A DNA stretch of 64,000 bases, from NCBI RefSeq assembly GCF_015291725.1, contig NZ_CP030038.1:5879001-5943000 (forward strand), given 5' to 3'. The position numbers and the translations under genes are program-made. The stretch is from Bradyrhizobium sp. CCBAU 51765. GTDB taxonomy: Bacteria > Pseudomonadota > Alphaproteobacteria > Rhizobiales > Xanthobacteraceae. The stretch's first letter is position 1, and each line of letters begins with the position of its first letter. Below, one piece after another: positions 24,495-32,286 of this stretch. The notes beneath the pieces were generated by a model. It was not told where the DNA came from. It ran no database searches and saw nothing but the letters and a program-made list of their open reading frames with translations.

Positions 24495-25372
24495 CACATC
24501 GACCCGAACAGGCCGCGTGGCCGGATGAAGACGACGAGCAGGTAGACGGCGTAGATGCCGACGGATTTCAGCGAGGGCGGCAGCACCAAGGCCGTGACCG
24601 CCTCGACGAGACCGACGATGATGCCGCCGGCGAAGGCCCCGAACACGCTGCCGAAGCCGCCCAGCGCCACCGTGACATAGGCGATCAGCGCGAAGGACGC
24701 GCCGACGTCGGGGTAGATGTAGAAAAACACCGCCATGATCGCGCCGGCGAGACCGACCAGCGCGGCGCCGAGGCCCCAACCGAACGCGAACACGCGGTTC
24801 TTGTCGATGCCGACGAGAGCCACCGCACCTGGATCTTCGCGGGTGGCCTCGATCGCGCGGCCGAAATCGGTGCGGTGGATGAAGAAGTAGAGACCGGCAA
24901 AGGCGAGAATCGAGACCAGCGCGCCGACCAGCTGCGGCTCCGGCAGGAAGATGCCGGCAAAGGAGATGGTTTTGCCGCCGAGCCAGGACTGCGGAATGCT
25001 GCGGTAGTCAGGAGTGAAGAAGAACTGCGCGAGCCCGCGCATCACGATGGCGAGACCGAAGGTGGTGAAGATCTGCACCATGCCGGCATTGGCCTTGGCC
25101 CGCATGGCGAAGCGAACAATGAGCAGGTAGATCACCGCTCCGAAAACGAACAGCGCCGCGGCGACCAGGGGCGCCGACAGCAAGGGGTCGATGGCGAAGA
25201 ACGCGAACAGAAAGAAGGACAGGTACATCGCGAGCATCAGGAACTCGCCATGGGCGAAGTTCGTGACGTCCATCAGGCCGAAGATCAGCGCGAGGCCGAC
25301 TGCGATCAGTCCGTAGAGCAGGCCCATGAGGAGGCCGCTCGCGAGACTTTGAATTATGGCTTGGGCTGTCAA
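24494..25372 (-). CDS. livH: HAAT-family ABC transporter permease, LivH-like
   Basis: A 292-residue inner-membrane permease, the first gene of the livH-M-G-F unit. SGLLMGLLYGLIAVGLALIF near the start and GLMDVTNFAHGEFLMLAMYL (LivH signature NxAHGxF) identify it; the coupling loop is GRAIEATREDPGAVALVGID. It is separated from the upstream binding-protein gene by a palindromic repeat (25395-25490). The binding protein could therefore be transcribed separately or reach livH by read-through, with the hairpin reducing the permease level. Confidence 0.93.
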   Translation of the reverse strand: MTAQAIIQSLASGLLMGLLYGLIAVGLALIFGLMDVTNFAHGEFLMLAMYLSFFLFAFFAIDPLLSAPLVAAALFVFGAVIYLLIVRFAMRAKANAGMVQIFTTFGLAIVMRGLAQFFFTPDYRSIPQSWLGGKTISFAGIFLPEPQLVGALVSILAFAGLYFFIHRTDFGRAIEATREDPGAVALVGIDKNRVFAFGWGLGAALVGLAGAIMAVFFYIYPDVGASFALIAYVTVALGGFGSVFGAFAGGIIVGLVEAVTALVLPPSLKSVGIYAVYLLVVFIRPRGLFGSM

Positions 25373-25394
25373 AAGTCTGTCCCCCGAAATAGAT

Positions 25395-25490
25395 CCTCAT
25401 CCTGAGGAGCGCGCATCAGTGCGCGTCTCGAAGGATGGCCCAGCCCTCGTCCTTTGAGACGCGGGCTACGCCCGCTCCTCAGGATGAGGG
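25395..25490. repeat. Intergenic palindromic repeat, family E
   Basis: A 96-bp inverted repeat: CCTCATCCTGAGGAGCGCGC then ATC on the left, GCGGGCTACGCCCGCTCCTC then AGGATGAGG on the right, with inner hairpins GCGCGCATCAGTGCGCG and GCGGGCTACGCCCGC. It is the only copy in this window. It lies between the binding-protein gene and livH, both on the minus strand, where it may act as a partial terminator or RNA stabiliser. Confidence 0.8.
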
Positions 25491-25523
25491 CGGGAGCTAC
25501 ATCTGAGCTCCCGCTTCCCACTC

Positions 25524-26768
25524 TTACTTCATCGGCCAGATCGCCTCGGCGATCGCGGCCTGCGGCGGGAAGATAGTGACGAACTTGCCGCCGACATATT
25601 GCAGCAGCACCGGGTCGGCGTCGTTGTTCTGGCCCATCTCGTCGAACTTGACGCGCTTCCAGGGCATAATGGTCTGATCGCCCGGGATGTCGGTCGCCGC
25701 CAGCGCGTCGCGGATCTTCTCGCCGTCGGTCGACTTGGCGCGGTTGATGGCGTCGGCGAGGATAATCAGGCCCATGAACTGGCGCGAGGTGAGATCGTTG
25801 AAATCCTTGCCGGACTTCGCCTTGAACATGTCGTTGATCTTGCCGACCATCGGACGCTTCTGCGCGAGGTCGAGCGAGAAGGTGCCGCGCGAGATGACGC
25901 CTTCGAGCTTGTCGCCGACGGCATCATAGAGCGCCTTCTCGGAGAAGCCGGCGTCCTGCGCCACGATCGCATTCGGCTTGTAGCCGAGCTCGGCCATGGT
26001 CTTGACCAGGAGGATGCCGTCGGTTGTGTAGCTCGAGGGCATCAGCACGTCGGCATTGGCGGTCTTGAGCTGCTGCACCTCGGCCGAGAGCGAGGGCGAG
26101 TTGGCGCGGTACTTGATGTCGGTGACGATCTTGTAGCCGCGCTCGCCGGCGATCTTGGTCTGGGCATTTCCGGAGTCGGTGCCGAAGATGGTGTCCTCGT
26201 GGAACAGCGACAGCGTCTCGATCTTGGTGCCCTTCTTCTTCATGGCATCGAAGAAGTCGAACATCGCGGCCGAGTACATCTCGTCATGCGGCGCGGCGCG
26301 GAAGTAATATTTCAGGCCGCGGCGATGCAGGCTGGGAGAGGAATTGTCGGCGGACACGAACGGGACCTGGTAGCGTTCGCAGATCTGGCTGACGGTGACG
26401 GCGACGGCGCTCTGATAGGTCCCGATGATGGCGCAGACCTTCTCCTGCGTGATCAGGCGCTCGGCCTCGGCGCGGCCCTTCTGCGGATCGGCCTGGTGAT
26501 CGGCGAACACGAGACGGATCTTCGCGCCGCCGAGACCCGGCAGGCCTTCGCCCTTCGCCAGCGGCAGGTCGAAATCGGTGTTCTTGTTGATGACTTCGAG
26601 CGCAGTCTCATAGGCCTTCTGCGCGTCGACGCCTTGTTGCGCGCTGCCGCCCGAGAACGGATAGATCACGCCGATCACGACTTCCGAGGTCTGTGCGCGC
26701 GCTGCCAGCGGCACGAGAGCGGCAGTGGCGGTGGCTCCCAACAACACGTCGCGGCGAGTGATCGTCAT
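25524..26768 (-). CDS. HAAT-family ABC transporter substrate-binding protein (Tat-exported)
   Basis: A 414-residue periplasmic binding protein of the Leu/Ile/Val type-I fold. The N-terminus MTITRRDVLLGATATAALVP ending in AARAQ is a twin-arginine signal (TRRDVLL) with a probable cleavage after ARA. The mature part starts EVVIGVIYPFSGGSAQQG, followed by IRLVFADHQADPQKGRAEAE, VCAIIGTYQSAVAVTVSQ and FVSADNSSPSLHRRGLKYYF. The Ser/Ser block in SADNSSPSL is the usual site for the ligand carboxylate or amino group. Start ATG 26768 has AGGGGA upstream. It sits upstream of livH and downstream of the DUF1445 gene on the same strand; the context suggests a nitrogen-containing or hydroxy acid ligand, but this is inference. 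Confidence 0.92.
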   Translation of the reverse strand: MTITRRDVLLGATATAALVPLAARAQTSEVVIGVIYPFSGGSAQQGVDAQKAYETALEVINKNTDFDLPLAKGEGLPGLGGAKIRLVFADHQADPQKGRAEAERLITQEKVCAIIGTYQSAVAVTVSQICERYQVPFVSADNSSPSLHRRGLKYYFRAAPHDEMYSAAMFDFFDAMKKKGTKIETLSLFHEDTIFGTDSGNAQTKIAGERGYKIVTDIKYRANSPSLSAEVQQLKTANADVLMPSSYTTDGILLVKTMAELGYKPNAIVAQDAGFSEKALYDAVGDKLEGVISRGTFSLDLAQKRPMVGKINDMFKAKSGKDFNDLTSRQFMGLIILADAINRAKSTDGEKIRDALAATDIPGDQTIMPWKRVKFDEMGQNNDADPVLLQYVGGKFVTIFPPQAAIAEAIWPMK

Positions 26769-26857
26769 GGCAAAGTCCCCTGTTACTGAATTTCGGCTGA
26801 TCGAATGAAGCGAATGATGGATGCGGTAAAGCCTGAAGAAGCAGCAGACGCTGCCCA

Positions 26858-27673
26858 CTAAATCACGGCCATGGTTCTGTTCTTCAGATCCGTCACCAGC
26901 ATGAGGCCGGGCGAATGCGTGATGGCGAACGGGAGTTTCGCGGCGTTGATCACCGATTGCGGCGTCACCCCGCAGGCCCAGAACACCGGAATCTCGTCGT
27001 CGGCGACCGGCACCGGATCGCCGTAGTCGGGCTTGGCGATGTCCTTGATGCCGATCAGATGCGGATGGCCGAGATGCACGGGTGCGCCGTGCACGGCGGG
27101 ATAGCGTGAGGTGACCTGCACCGCGCGGATCGCGTCGGCCGGCTTGAACGGGCGCATCGACACCACCATCGGACCGGCGAATGGACCAGCCTCGCCGCAG
27201 GCGATGTTGGTGCGGTACATCGGCACGCGCACATTGTGCTCGATGTGCCGGATCGGCATGCCCTCCTCGAGCAGAGCTTCTTCGAACGAGAAGGAGCAAC
27301 CGAGCACGAAGGTCACGAGATCGTCGCGCCAATACTTCGTCACGTCGGTCGGCTCGTCCACGACCTCGCCGTCGCGCCAGACGCGGTAGCGCGGCACGTC
27401 GGTGCGGATGTCGAGATCGGCACCGAGGGACGGGATGTGCGGGCTGCCGACATCGGACATGCCGATGATCGGGCATGGCTTCGGATTGAGCTGGCAGAAG
27501 CGGTGAAAGGCGCCCGCATATTCGGCAGGCAGGATCGCCAGATTGCCCTGGACAAAACCCGGAGCGACGCCGGCGGTGGAGGCGACCAGCCCCTCGCGAT
27601 AGGCCAGCCGAGCCTTGCGGCTCGGAAGGGAGTCGGGTGTTTCAGTTTGCTGCGCTGCCACCAAAACAGTCAT
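26858..27673 (-). CDS. DUF1445 putative hydro-lyase (D-glutamate cyclase-like)
   Basis: A 271-residue cytosolic protein of the DUF1445 family, annotated elsewhere as putative hydro-lyase; a fused mammalian member is D-glutamate cyclase. Recognisable blocks are GFVQGNLAILPAEYAGAFHR and FCQLNPKPCPIIG (the conserved NPKPCP), then VTFVLGCSFSFEEALLEEG, MPMYRTNI-like VPMYRTNIACGEAGPFAGP, IPVFWACGVTPQSVI and the end THSPGLMLVTD. Start ATG 27673 is chosen because the frame upstream has no similarity. It is divergent from a LysR gene, with a perfect palindrome between them. The true substrate is unknown; a dehydration or cyclisation of an amino or hydroxy dicarboxylic acid is the family-level guess. 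Confidence 0.88.
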   Translation of the reverse strand: MTVLVAAQQTETPDSLPSRKARLAYREGLVASTAGVAPGFVQGNLAILPAEYAGAFHRFCQLNPKPCPIIGMSDVGSPHIPSLGADLDIRTDVPRYRVWRDGEVVDEPTDVTKYWRDDLVTFVLGCSFSFEEALLEEGMPIRHIEHNVRVPMYRTNIACGEAGPFAGPMVVSMRPFKPADAIRAVQVTSRYPAVHGAPVHLGHPHLIGIKDIAKPDYGDPVPVADDEIPVFWACGVTPQSVINAAKLPFAITHSPGLMLVTDLKNRTMAVI

Positions 27674-27754
27674 GTGATCGACCTGCCTAGAAACTCGACA
27701 AAGACAAGCCAACACCAAGCGTGCTATAAAGTCTAATCGTCGTTTCTAATCAAT

Positions 27755-27777
27755 ATCGATAAATCCAATTTATCGAT
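27755..27777. promoter_or_regulatory. Candidate LysR operator, perfect 10-bp inverted repeat
   Basis: ATCGATAAAT (27755-27764), spacer CCA, ATTTATCGAT (27768-27777): a perfect AT-rich palindrome in otherwise GC-rich DNA. It lies 16 bases before the LysR start and 81 bases before the divergent DUF1445 start. It contains T-N11-A arrangements as in LysR-type boxes, so autoregulation of the LysR gene and activation of the DUF1445 gene are likely. Confidence 0.8.
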
Positions 27778-27793
27778 CGGGAAAATCCTTCCA

Positions 27794-28711
27794 ATGCTGG
27801 ACTTCAGGTCGATCGAGACATTCCTCTGGGTTGTGAAGCTCGGCAGCTTCCGTGGCGCCGCACAGCGGCTCAACACCACCCAGCCGGCGATCTCGCAACG
27901 GATCGCCCAGCTCGAGCGCGAGATGGGCGTGAAGCTCCTGAACCGCGATCATCGCGTCGCCTCACCGACACCGAGCGGCCGGCAGATGATGGTCTATGTC
28001 GAGAAGCTGATCGGCCTGCGCGCGCAGATGATGGCGGAGATCGGCGACCGGTCGGCGATGCGCGGCGTGATGCGGCTCGGCGTCGCCGAGACCATCGTGC
28101 ACACCTGGCTGCCGCGGCTGGTGAAGAGCGTGAACGAGGTCTATCCGAACCTGTCGCTGGAGATCGAGGTCGACATCACGCCGAACCTCACCGCGCGCCT
28201 GCTCGCGCAGGAGATCGAGCTCGCTTTCGTCGTCGGGCCGTTGTCCGCCTCCGGCGTGCACAACCGCGTGCTCGCCGATTATCCGATCGGCTTTCTCGCA
28301 AGCCCCTCGCTGGGGCTCGGCAAGGGCCCGGTGACGCCGGCGGACCTCGCCCGGTTTCCGATCATCACCTTCCCGCGCAAGACCAAGCCTTACGAGGTTG
28401 TCCGCGAGGTGTTCGACCGGCCGGAGCTGCCGCCGATCCGCCTGCATGCCTCTGCTTCGCTCGCGACGGTCATCCACATGGCGGTCGAGGGACTCGGCAT
28501 CGCCGTGATCCCCGACGCCATCGTGGCGAACGAGCTCGCCGACGGACGGCTGCAACTGCTCGACACCGATCTCGCGATCGCGCCGCTGACATTCACCGCG
28601 AGCTGGCTCGCCTCTCCCGACGTCGTCGCCGTGGAGCGCGTCGCCGAGTTGGCAAGGCAGATTGCGCAGAGCAGCCTCGCGGTTGACGCGCCCGCGCAGG
28701 CGCGTCATTGA
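27794..28711 (+). CDS. LysR-family transcriptional regulator
   Basis: A 305-residue DNA-binding regulator. The N-terminal winged helix reads LDFRSIETFLWVVKLGSFRG with the recognition helix in AAQRLNTTQPAISQRIAQLE. The C-terminal periplasmic-binding-like effector domain follows, with MRLGVAETIVHTWLPRLVKS and ELAFVVGPLSASGVHN. It is divergent from the DUF1445 gene across 120 bases that hold a perfect palindrome. The genes for an M20 amidohydrolase and two dehydrogenases follow on the same strand after a repeat. It probably controls DUF1445 and perhaps the transporter beyond it; the coinducer is unknown, though a substrate or product of the local pathway is the usual case. Confidence 0.93.
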   Translation: MLDFRSIETFLWVVKLGSFRGAAQRLNTTQPAISQRIAQLEREMGVKLLNRDHRVASPTPSGRQMMVYVEKLIGLRAQMMAEIGDRSAMRGVMRLGVAETIVHTWLPRLVKSVNEVYPNLSLEIEVDITPNLTARLLAQEIELAFVVGPLSASGVHNRVLADYPIGFLASPSLGLGKGPVTPADLARFPIITFPRKTKPYEVVREVFDRPELPPIRLHASASLATVIHMAVEGLGIAVIPDAIVANELADGRLQLLDTDLAIAPLTFTASWLASPDVVAVERVAELARQIAQSSLAVDAPAQARH

Positions 28712-28732
28712 AAAAGCGCCGGGTTTTCTACC

Positions 28733-28808
28733 GTCATTCCGGGGCTCGCGCAGCGAGAACCCGGAATCTCGAGATTCCGGGTTCGCCCTTTGGGCGCCCC
28801 GGGATGAC
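28733..28808. repeat. Intergenic palindromic repeat, family C (copy 2)
   Basis: GTCATTCCGGGGCTCGCGCA...GCGCCCCGGGATGAC, with the central GAATCTCGAGATTC core shared with the copies at 34300, 55805 and 63740. It lies between the LysR gene and the M20 gene on the same strand. Confidence 0.85.
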
Positions 28809-28829
28809 AGCGATCAATGGAAGAGACGC

Positions 28830-30080
28830 ATGAGCCGAGCCGCCACCAATCTGCAAATCGATTCCGCCCGCCTCTGGGGCTCCATTCACGAGACCGCGCA
28901 GTTTGGCGGGACGGCCAAGGGCGGCGTACGGCGGCTGACGCTGAGCAGCGAAGACAAGCAGGTACGCGACTGGTTCCGCAAGGCCTGCGAGGACGCCGGG
29001 CTCGAAGTCCACGTCGACGCGCTCGGCTCCATGTTCGGCCTGCGCAAGGGCCGCGACATGTCGAAGCCGCCCGTCGGCATCGGCTCGCATCTCGACACCC
29101 AGCCGACCGGCGGCAAATATGACGGCATCCTGGGGACGCTCGGCGCGCTGGAGGTGATCCGGACGCTGAACGACGCCGGCATCGAGACCGAGGCTCCGAT
29201 CTGCGTCGTCAACTGGACCAACGAGGAAGGCTCGCGTTTCGCACCAGCGATGATGGCCTCCGCCGCCTATGTCGGCGACTTCACCACCGACGACATTCTG
29301 TCGCGCAAGGACGCCGAAGGCATCACCGTCGGTCAGGCGCTCGACGGCATCGGCTATCGCGGCAACAAGCCGGTCGGCTTCCAGAAGCTCGGCTGCTTCG
29401 TCGAGCTGCACATCGAGCAGGGTCCCATTCTGGAAGCGGAAGGCAAGACCATCGGCGTGGTCGATTCCGGCCAGGGCGTGCTCTGGTACGACGGCAAGAT
29501 TTCCGGCTTCGAGAGCCATGCGGGTTCGACCCCGATGCCGCTGCGGCGCGACGCGCTGGCCACACTGTCGGAGATCGTGCTGGCGATGGAGGCCATCGCG
29601 AGGAAGCACGGGCCGAACGCGGTCGGCACCATCGGCGAGGCCGTGATCGCCAATCCATCGCGTAACGTCATTCCCGGCGAGATCGCCTTCACCATGGATT
29701 GCCGCAGCGCCGACGGCGCCATCATGGACGCGCTCGATCGCGATTTGCGCGCCGCCATCACCGATATCGCCGCGCGCCGCAAGGTCGATGTGAAGATTGA
29801 TCTGGTCTGGCGCAAGCCGCCGACGCATTTCGATCCCAAGCTGATCGCGGCCGTCGAGAACGCCGCGAAGACACTCGGCTATTCCTCGCGCCGCATCACC
29901 TCCGGCGCCGGCCACGACGCCTGCAACCTCAACACGATCATGCCGGCCGCGATGGTGTTCGTACCCTGCAAGGACGGCATCAGCCACAACGAGCTGGAGG
30001 ATGCCACGCAGGCCGACTGTGCCGCAGGCACCAACGTCCTCATGCATACCGTGCTGGCGATCGCCGGCGTCGCGTCCTGA
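28830..30080 (+). CDS. M20 family amidohydrolase (N-carbamoyl-L-amino-acid hydrolase/allantoate amidohydrolase type)
   Basis: A 416-residue metal-dependent amidohydrolase of the M20C group, which removes carbamoyl or amidino nitrogen from ureido acids. The metal and substrate motifs are GIGSHLDTQPTGGKYDGI (first metal His/Asp), CVVNWTNEEGSRFAPAM (bridging Glu), GCFVELHIEQGPILE, and FESHAGSTPMPLRRDA (dimerisation-domain His). RITSGAGHDACNL and CKDGISHNELE complete the C-terminal set. Start ATG 28830 has GGAAGAG 5 bases upstream; the open frame further upstream runs through the repeat. It starts a three-gene unit with a 2-hydroxyacid dehydrogenase and an Ldh2-type dehydrogenase. Candidate substrates are N-carbamoyl amino acids, ureidoglycolate or allantoate; sequence alone does not decide. 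Confidence 0.9.
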   Translation: MSRAATNLQIDSARLWGSIHETAQFGGTAKGGVRRLTLSSEDKQVRDWFRKACEDAGLEVHVDALGSMFGLRKGRDMSKPPVGIGSHLDTQPTGGKYDGILGTLGALEVIRTLNDAGIETEAPICVVNWTNEEGSRFAPAMMASAAYVGDFTTDDILSRKDAEGITVGQALDGIGYRGNKPVGFQKLGCFVELHIEQGPILEAEGKTIGVVDSGQGVLWYDGKISGFESHAGSTPMPLRRDALATLSEIVLAMEAIARKHGPNAVGTIGEAVIANPSRNVIPGEIAFTMDCRSADGAIMDALDRDLRAAITDIAARRKVDVKIDLVWRKPPTHFDPKLIAAVENAAKTLGYSSRRITSGAGHDACNLNTIMPAAMVFVPCKDGISHNELEDATQADCAAGTNVLMHTVLAIAGVAS

Positions 30081-30092
30081 TTGGAGAGAGCC

Positions 30093-31004
30093 ATGCGCGG
30101 AGTTTTCGTCGACGCCAATGAAGCCCTCGCCGTGATCATGGAGCGGCTGGAGAAACCCGGTGATCCCAAGGTGCGGATCCACAGGGACCCCGACATCAAG
30201 CCCGAGCAATACCCGGAAATCCTCGACGGCGCCGAGATCGCGATCGTCGACCACACCGCGCTTCCCACCGAGGTGGCGAGGAAATGCACGGGGCTGAAGC
30301 ACGTCGTGTTCCTCGGCACCGGGGCGCGCAGCTACATGAACCCGGAGGAGCTCGCCGAGCTCGGCATCTCCGTGCATCTGATCAAGGGCTATGGCGACAC
30401 GGCAGTGGCCGAATGCGCGATCGCCCTGATGTGGGCCTCCGCCCGCGTCATCGCGATGATGGACCGCGAGATGCGGGCCGGCAACTGGCTGCGCGAGGAC
30501 GGCACGCAGCTCACCGGCAAGACGCTCGGCCTGATCGGGTTCGGCGGTATCGCGGCGGAAGTTGCGCGCATTGCCACGGGAAGCGGCATGAAGGTGATCG
30601 CCTGGAATCGCTCGCCGAAGAGCTATCCCGGTGTCGAATTCACCGATCTCGATACGGTGCTGGCGAAGAGCGACGTCGTGTCGCTGCATCTGCTGCTCAA
30701 CGACGAAACCCGCGGCATGATCACGCGCGACAAGATCTTCGCGATGAAACGTGGTGTCATCCTCGTCAACACTGCCCGCGCTGCGATCGTCGACGAAGCC
30801 GCCATGATCGACGCGCTGAAGTCCGGCCACATCCGCCATGCCGGCCTCGACGTCTTCAACACGGAGCCGCTCCCCGGCGATCATCCGCTGACGAAACTGC
30901 CGAACGTGACGCTGTCGGCGCATTCGGCCTTCCGCACGCCGGAGGCGAGCGAGAACCTGATTGAAGCGGCCTGGGTCCACTGCCGCCGGATCGTGAAGGG
31001 ATAA
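30093..31004 (+). CDS. D-isomer-specific 2-hydroxyacid dehydrogenase
   Basis: A 303-residue NAD(P)-dependent dehydrogenase. The coenzyme domain contains KTLGLIGFGGIAAEVARIAT (a GxGxxA variant of the dinucleotide motif). The catalytic set is the Arg in VILVNTARAAIVDE, the Glu in HAGLDVFNTEPLPGDHP and the His in TLSAHSAFRTPEA. ATG 30093 is chosen because TTGGAGAGAGCC lies directly before it; a TTG 4 codons upstream is also open. It is 12 bases behind the M20 gene and 11 bases before the Ldh2-type gene, so the three are one operon. It probably reduces or oxidises a 2-oxo/2-hydroxy acid in the same route; the substrate is unknown. Confidence 0.9.
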   Translation: MRGVFVDANEALAVIMERLEKPGDPKVRIHRDPDIKPEQYPEILDGAEIAIVDHTALPTEVARKCTGLKHVVFLGTGARSYMNPEELAELGISVHLIKGYGDTAVAECAIALMWASARVIAMMDREMRAGNWLREDGTQLTGKTLGLIGFGGIAAEVARIATGSGMKVIAWNRSPKSYPGVEFTDLDTVLAKSDVVSLHLLLNDETRGMITRDKIFAMKRGVILVNTARAAIVDEAAMIDALKSGHIRHAGLDVFNTEPLPGDHPLTKLPNVTLSAHSAFRTPEASENLIEAAWVHCRRIVKG

Positions 31005-31015
31005 GAGCACAACAA

Positions 31016-32089
31016 ATGGCTGACTATCGCACCATCAAGGCGGAAGCGCTCACCAGCGCCGTCCGCGCCATCGTCAAGGCCGGCGGCTCCTCGGACCGAG
31101 AGGCCGAGCTCGTGTCCACCAATCTCGTCGAGGCCAATCTCAAAGGCCACGACTCGCACGGGGTCGGCATGGTCCCGCGCTACGTCCAGAGCGTCACGAC
31201 CGGCGGCCTCGCCGTGAACCAGCACGTCAAGATCGTGCTCGACACCGGTCCGCTTCTCACCCTCGACGGCCTCACGGGTTATGGACAGGTGATCGGCCAT
31301 GAAGCGATGGAGCTGGCGGCCGAGCGCGCCAAGCGCAACGGCGTGTGCCTCGTCGGCCTCTCCAACGCGCATCACATCGGCCGGATCGGTCACTGGGCCG
31401 AGCAGTGCATCGAGCACGGCCTGGTCTCGATCCACTTCGTCAACGTGATCTCGCGTCCGATCGTGGCGCCCTGGGGCGGCAGCGATGCCCGCCACGGCAC
31501 CAACCCCTTCTGCGTCGGCATCCCGCGCAGGGGCAAGGAGCCGATCGTGCTCGACTTCGCCACCAGCAGGATCGCGCAGGGCAAGACCCGCGTTGCCCAC
31601 AACAAGGGCGTCGAGCTCGAGCCCGGTACCATCATCGACAATGAAGGCAAACCCACCGTCAATCCGCGCTACACCGTGATCCCGCCGTACGGCGCCATCC
31701 TGCCGTTCGGCGAGCATAAGGGGTCGGGCCTCGCGTTGGTCTGCGAAATCCTCGGCGGCGCGCTCTCAGGCGGGCAGGTGGTCAAGGGCCCGTCCGACGG
31801 CAAGCACAATGTCCTCAACGGCATGCTCTCGATCGTCATCGACCCGGGCAAGCTCGGCACCGCCGAAAACCTCGCGCGCGAAGTCGAAAGTTTCGTCGAC
31901 TGGCACACCGGCTCACCGCCCGCTGCCGGCGTCGACAAGGTGAAGATCGCCGGCGAGCCCGAGCGCGAGACCAAGAAGAAGCGCCTCGCCGAAGGCATTC
32001 CGGTCGACCCGACCACCTGGCAGGAGATTCTCGAGGCCGGGAAGAAGTTCGGGCTGGACCACGCAGCGATCGAGAAGATCGTCGGCTGA
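31016..32089 (+). CDS. Malate/L-lactate/ureidoglycolate dehydrogenase family (Ldh2) oxidoreductase
   Basis: A 357-residue NAD(P)-dependent oxidoreductase of the unusual Ldh2/AllD fold. Signature residues are in LKGHDSHGVGMVPRYVQS (the catalytic HDSHG), LVGLSNAHHIGRIGHWAE (conserved SNxxHxG), and TNPFCVGIPRRGKEPIVLDF (coenzyme loop). GEHKGSGLALVCEILGGALS is the late glycine-rich block. The family includes ureidoglycolate, sulfolactate, 2,3-diketogulonate and Delta1-piperideine carboxylate enzymes, so the annotation malate dehydrogenase would be too specific. It is last in the M20-hydroxyacid dehydrogenase-Ldh2 operon. The pairing of an M20C amidohydrolase with an AllD-type enzyme recalls ureide (allantoin) catabolism. 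Confidence 0.9.
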   Translation: MADYRTIKAEALTSAVRAIVKAGGSSDREAELVSTNLVEANLKGHDSHGVGMVPRYVQSVTTGGLAVNQHVKIVLDTGPLLTLDGLTGYGQVIGHEAMELAAERAKRNGVCLVGLSNAHHIGRIGHWAEQCIEHGLVSIHFVNVISRPIVAPWGGSDARHGTNPFCVGIPRRGKEPIVLDFATSRIAQGKTRVAHNKGVELEPGTIIDNEGKPTVNPRYTVIPPYGAILPFGEHKGSGLALVCEILGGALSGGQVVKGPSDGKHNVLNGMLSIVIDPGKLGTAENLAREVESFVDWHTGSPPAAGVDKVKIAGEPERETKKKRLAEGIPVDPTTWQEILEAGKKFGLDHAAIEKIVG

Positions 32090-32116
32090 TTGGAGACAAT
32101 ACGTCGGCAGCTACAC

Positions 32117-32278
32117 TTTCCTTTCTCTCCCTGTGGGAGAGGTGGCGCGAAGCGCCGGATGAGGGGTTCGTTCCGCGACGAATAGTTTCTCAATGGAAGG
32201 GGCTGCCTCCGCGGAGAGATACCCCTCACCCGTCTCGCCGCTACGGGCCACCCTCTCCCGCAAAGGGGAGAGGGTGAA
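32117..32278. repeat. Intergenic repeat, family F
   Basis: A ~160-bp element with outer arms TTTCTCTCCCTGTGGGAGAG (left) and CACCCTCTCCCGCAAAGGGG then AGAGGGTG (right), and inner GGATGAGGGG/CCCCTCACC arms. It sits between convergent genes (Ldh2-type and tartrate dehydrogenase-like) and forms a long imperfect hairpin in both transcripts. It is the only copy in this window. Confidence 0.75.
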
Positions 32279-32286
32279 GCACCGAA

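Noticed and set aside
28734..31010. A 758-residue minus-strand frame over the M20 and dehydrogenase genes
   Set aside because: Antisense shadow of three well-supported genes; no domain features.
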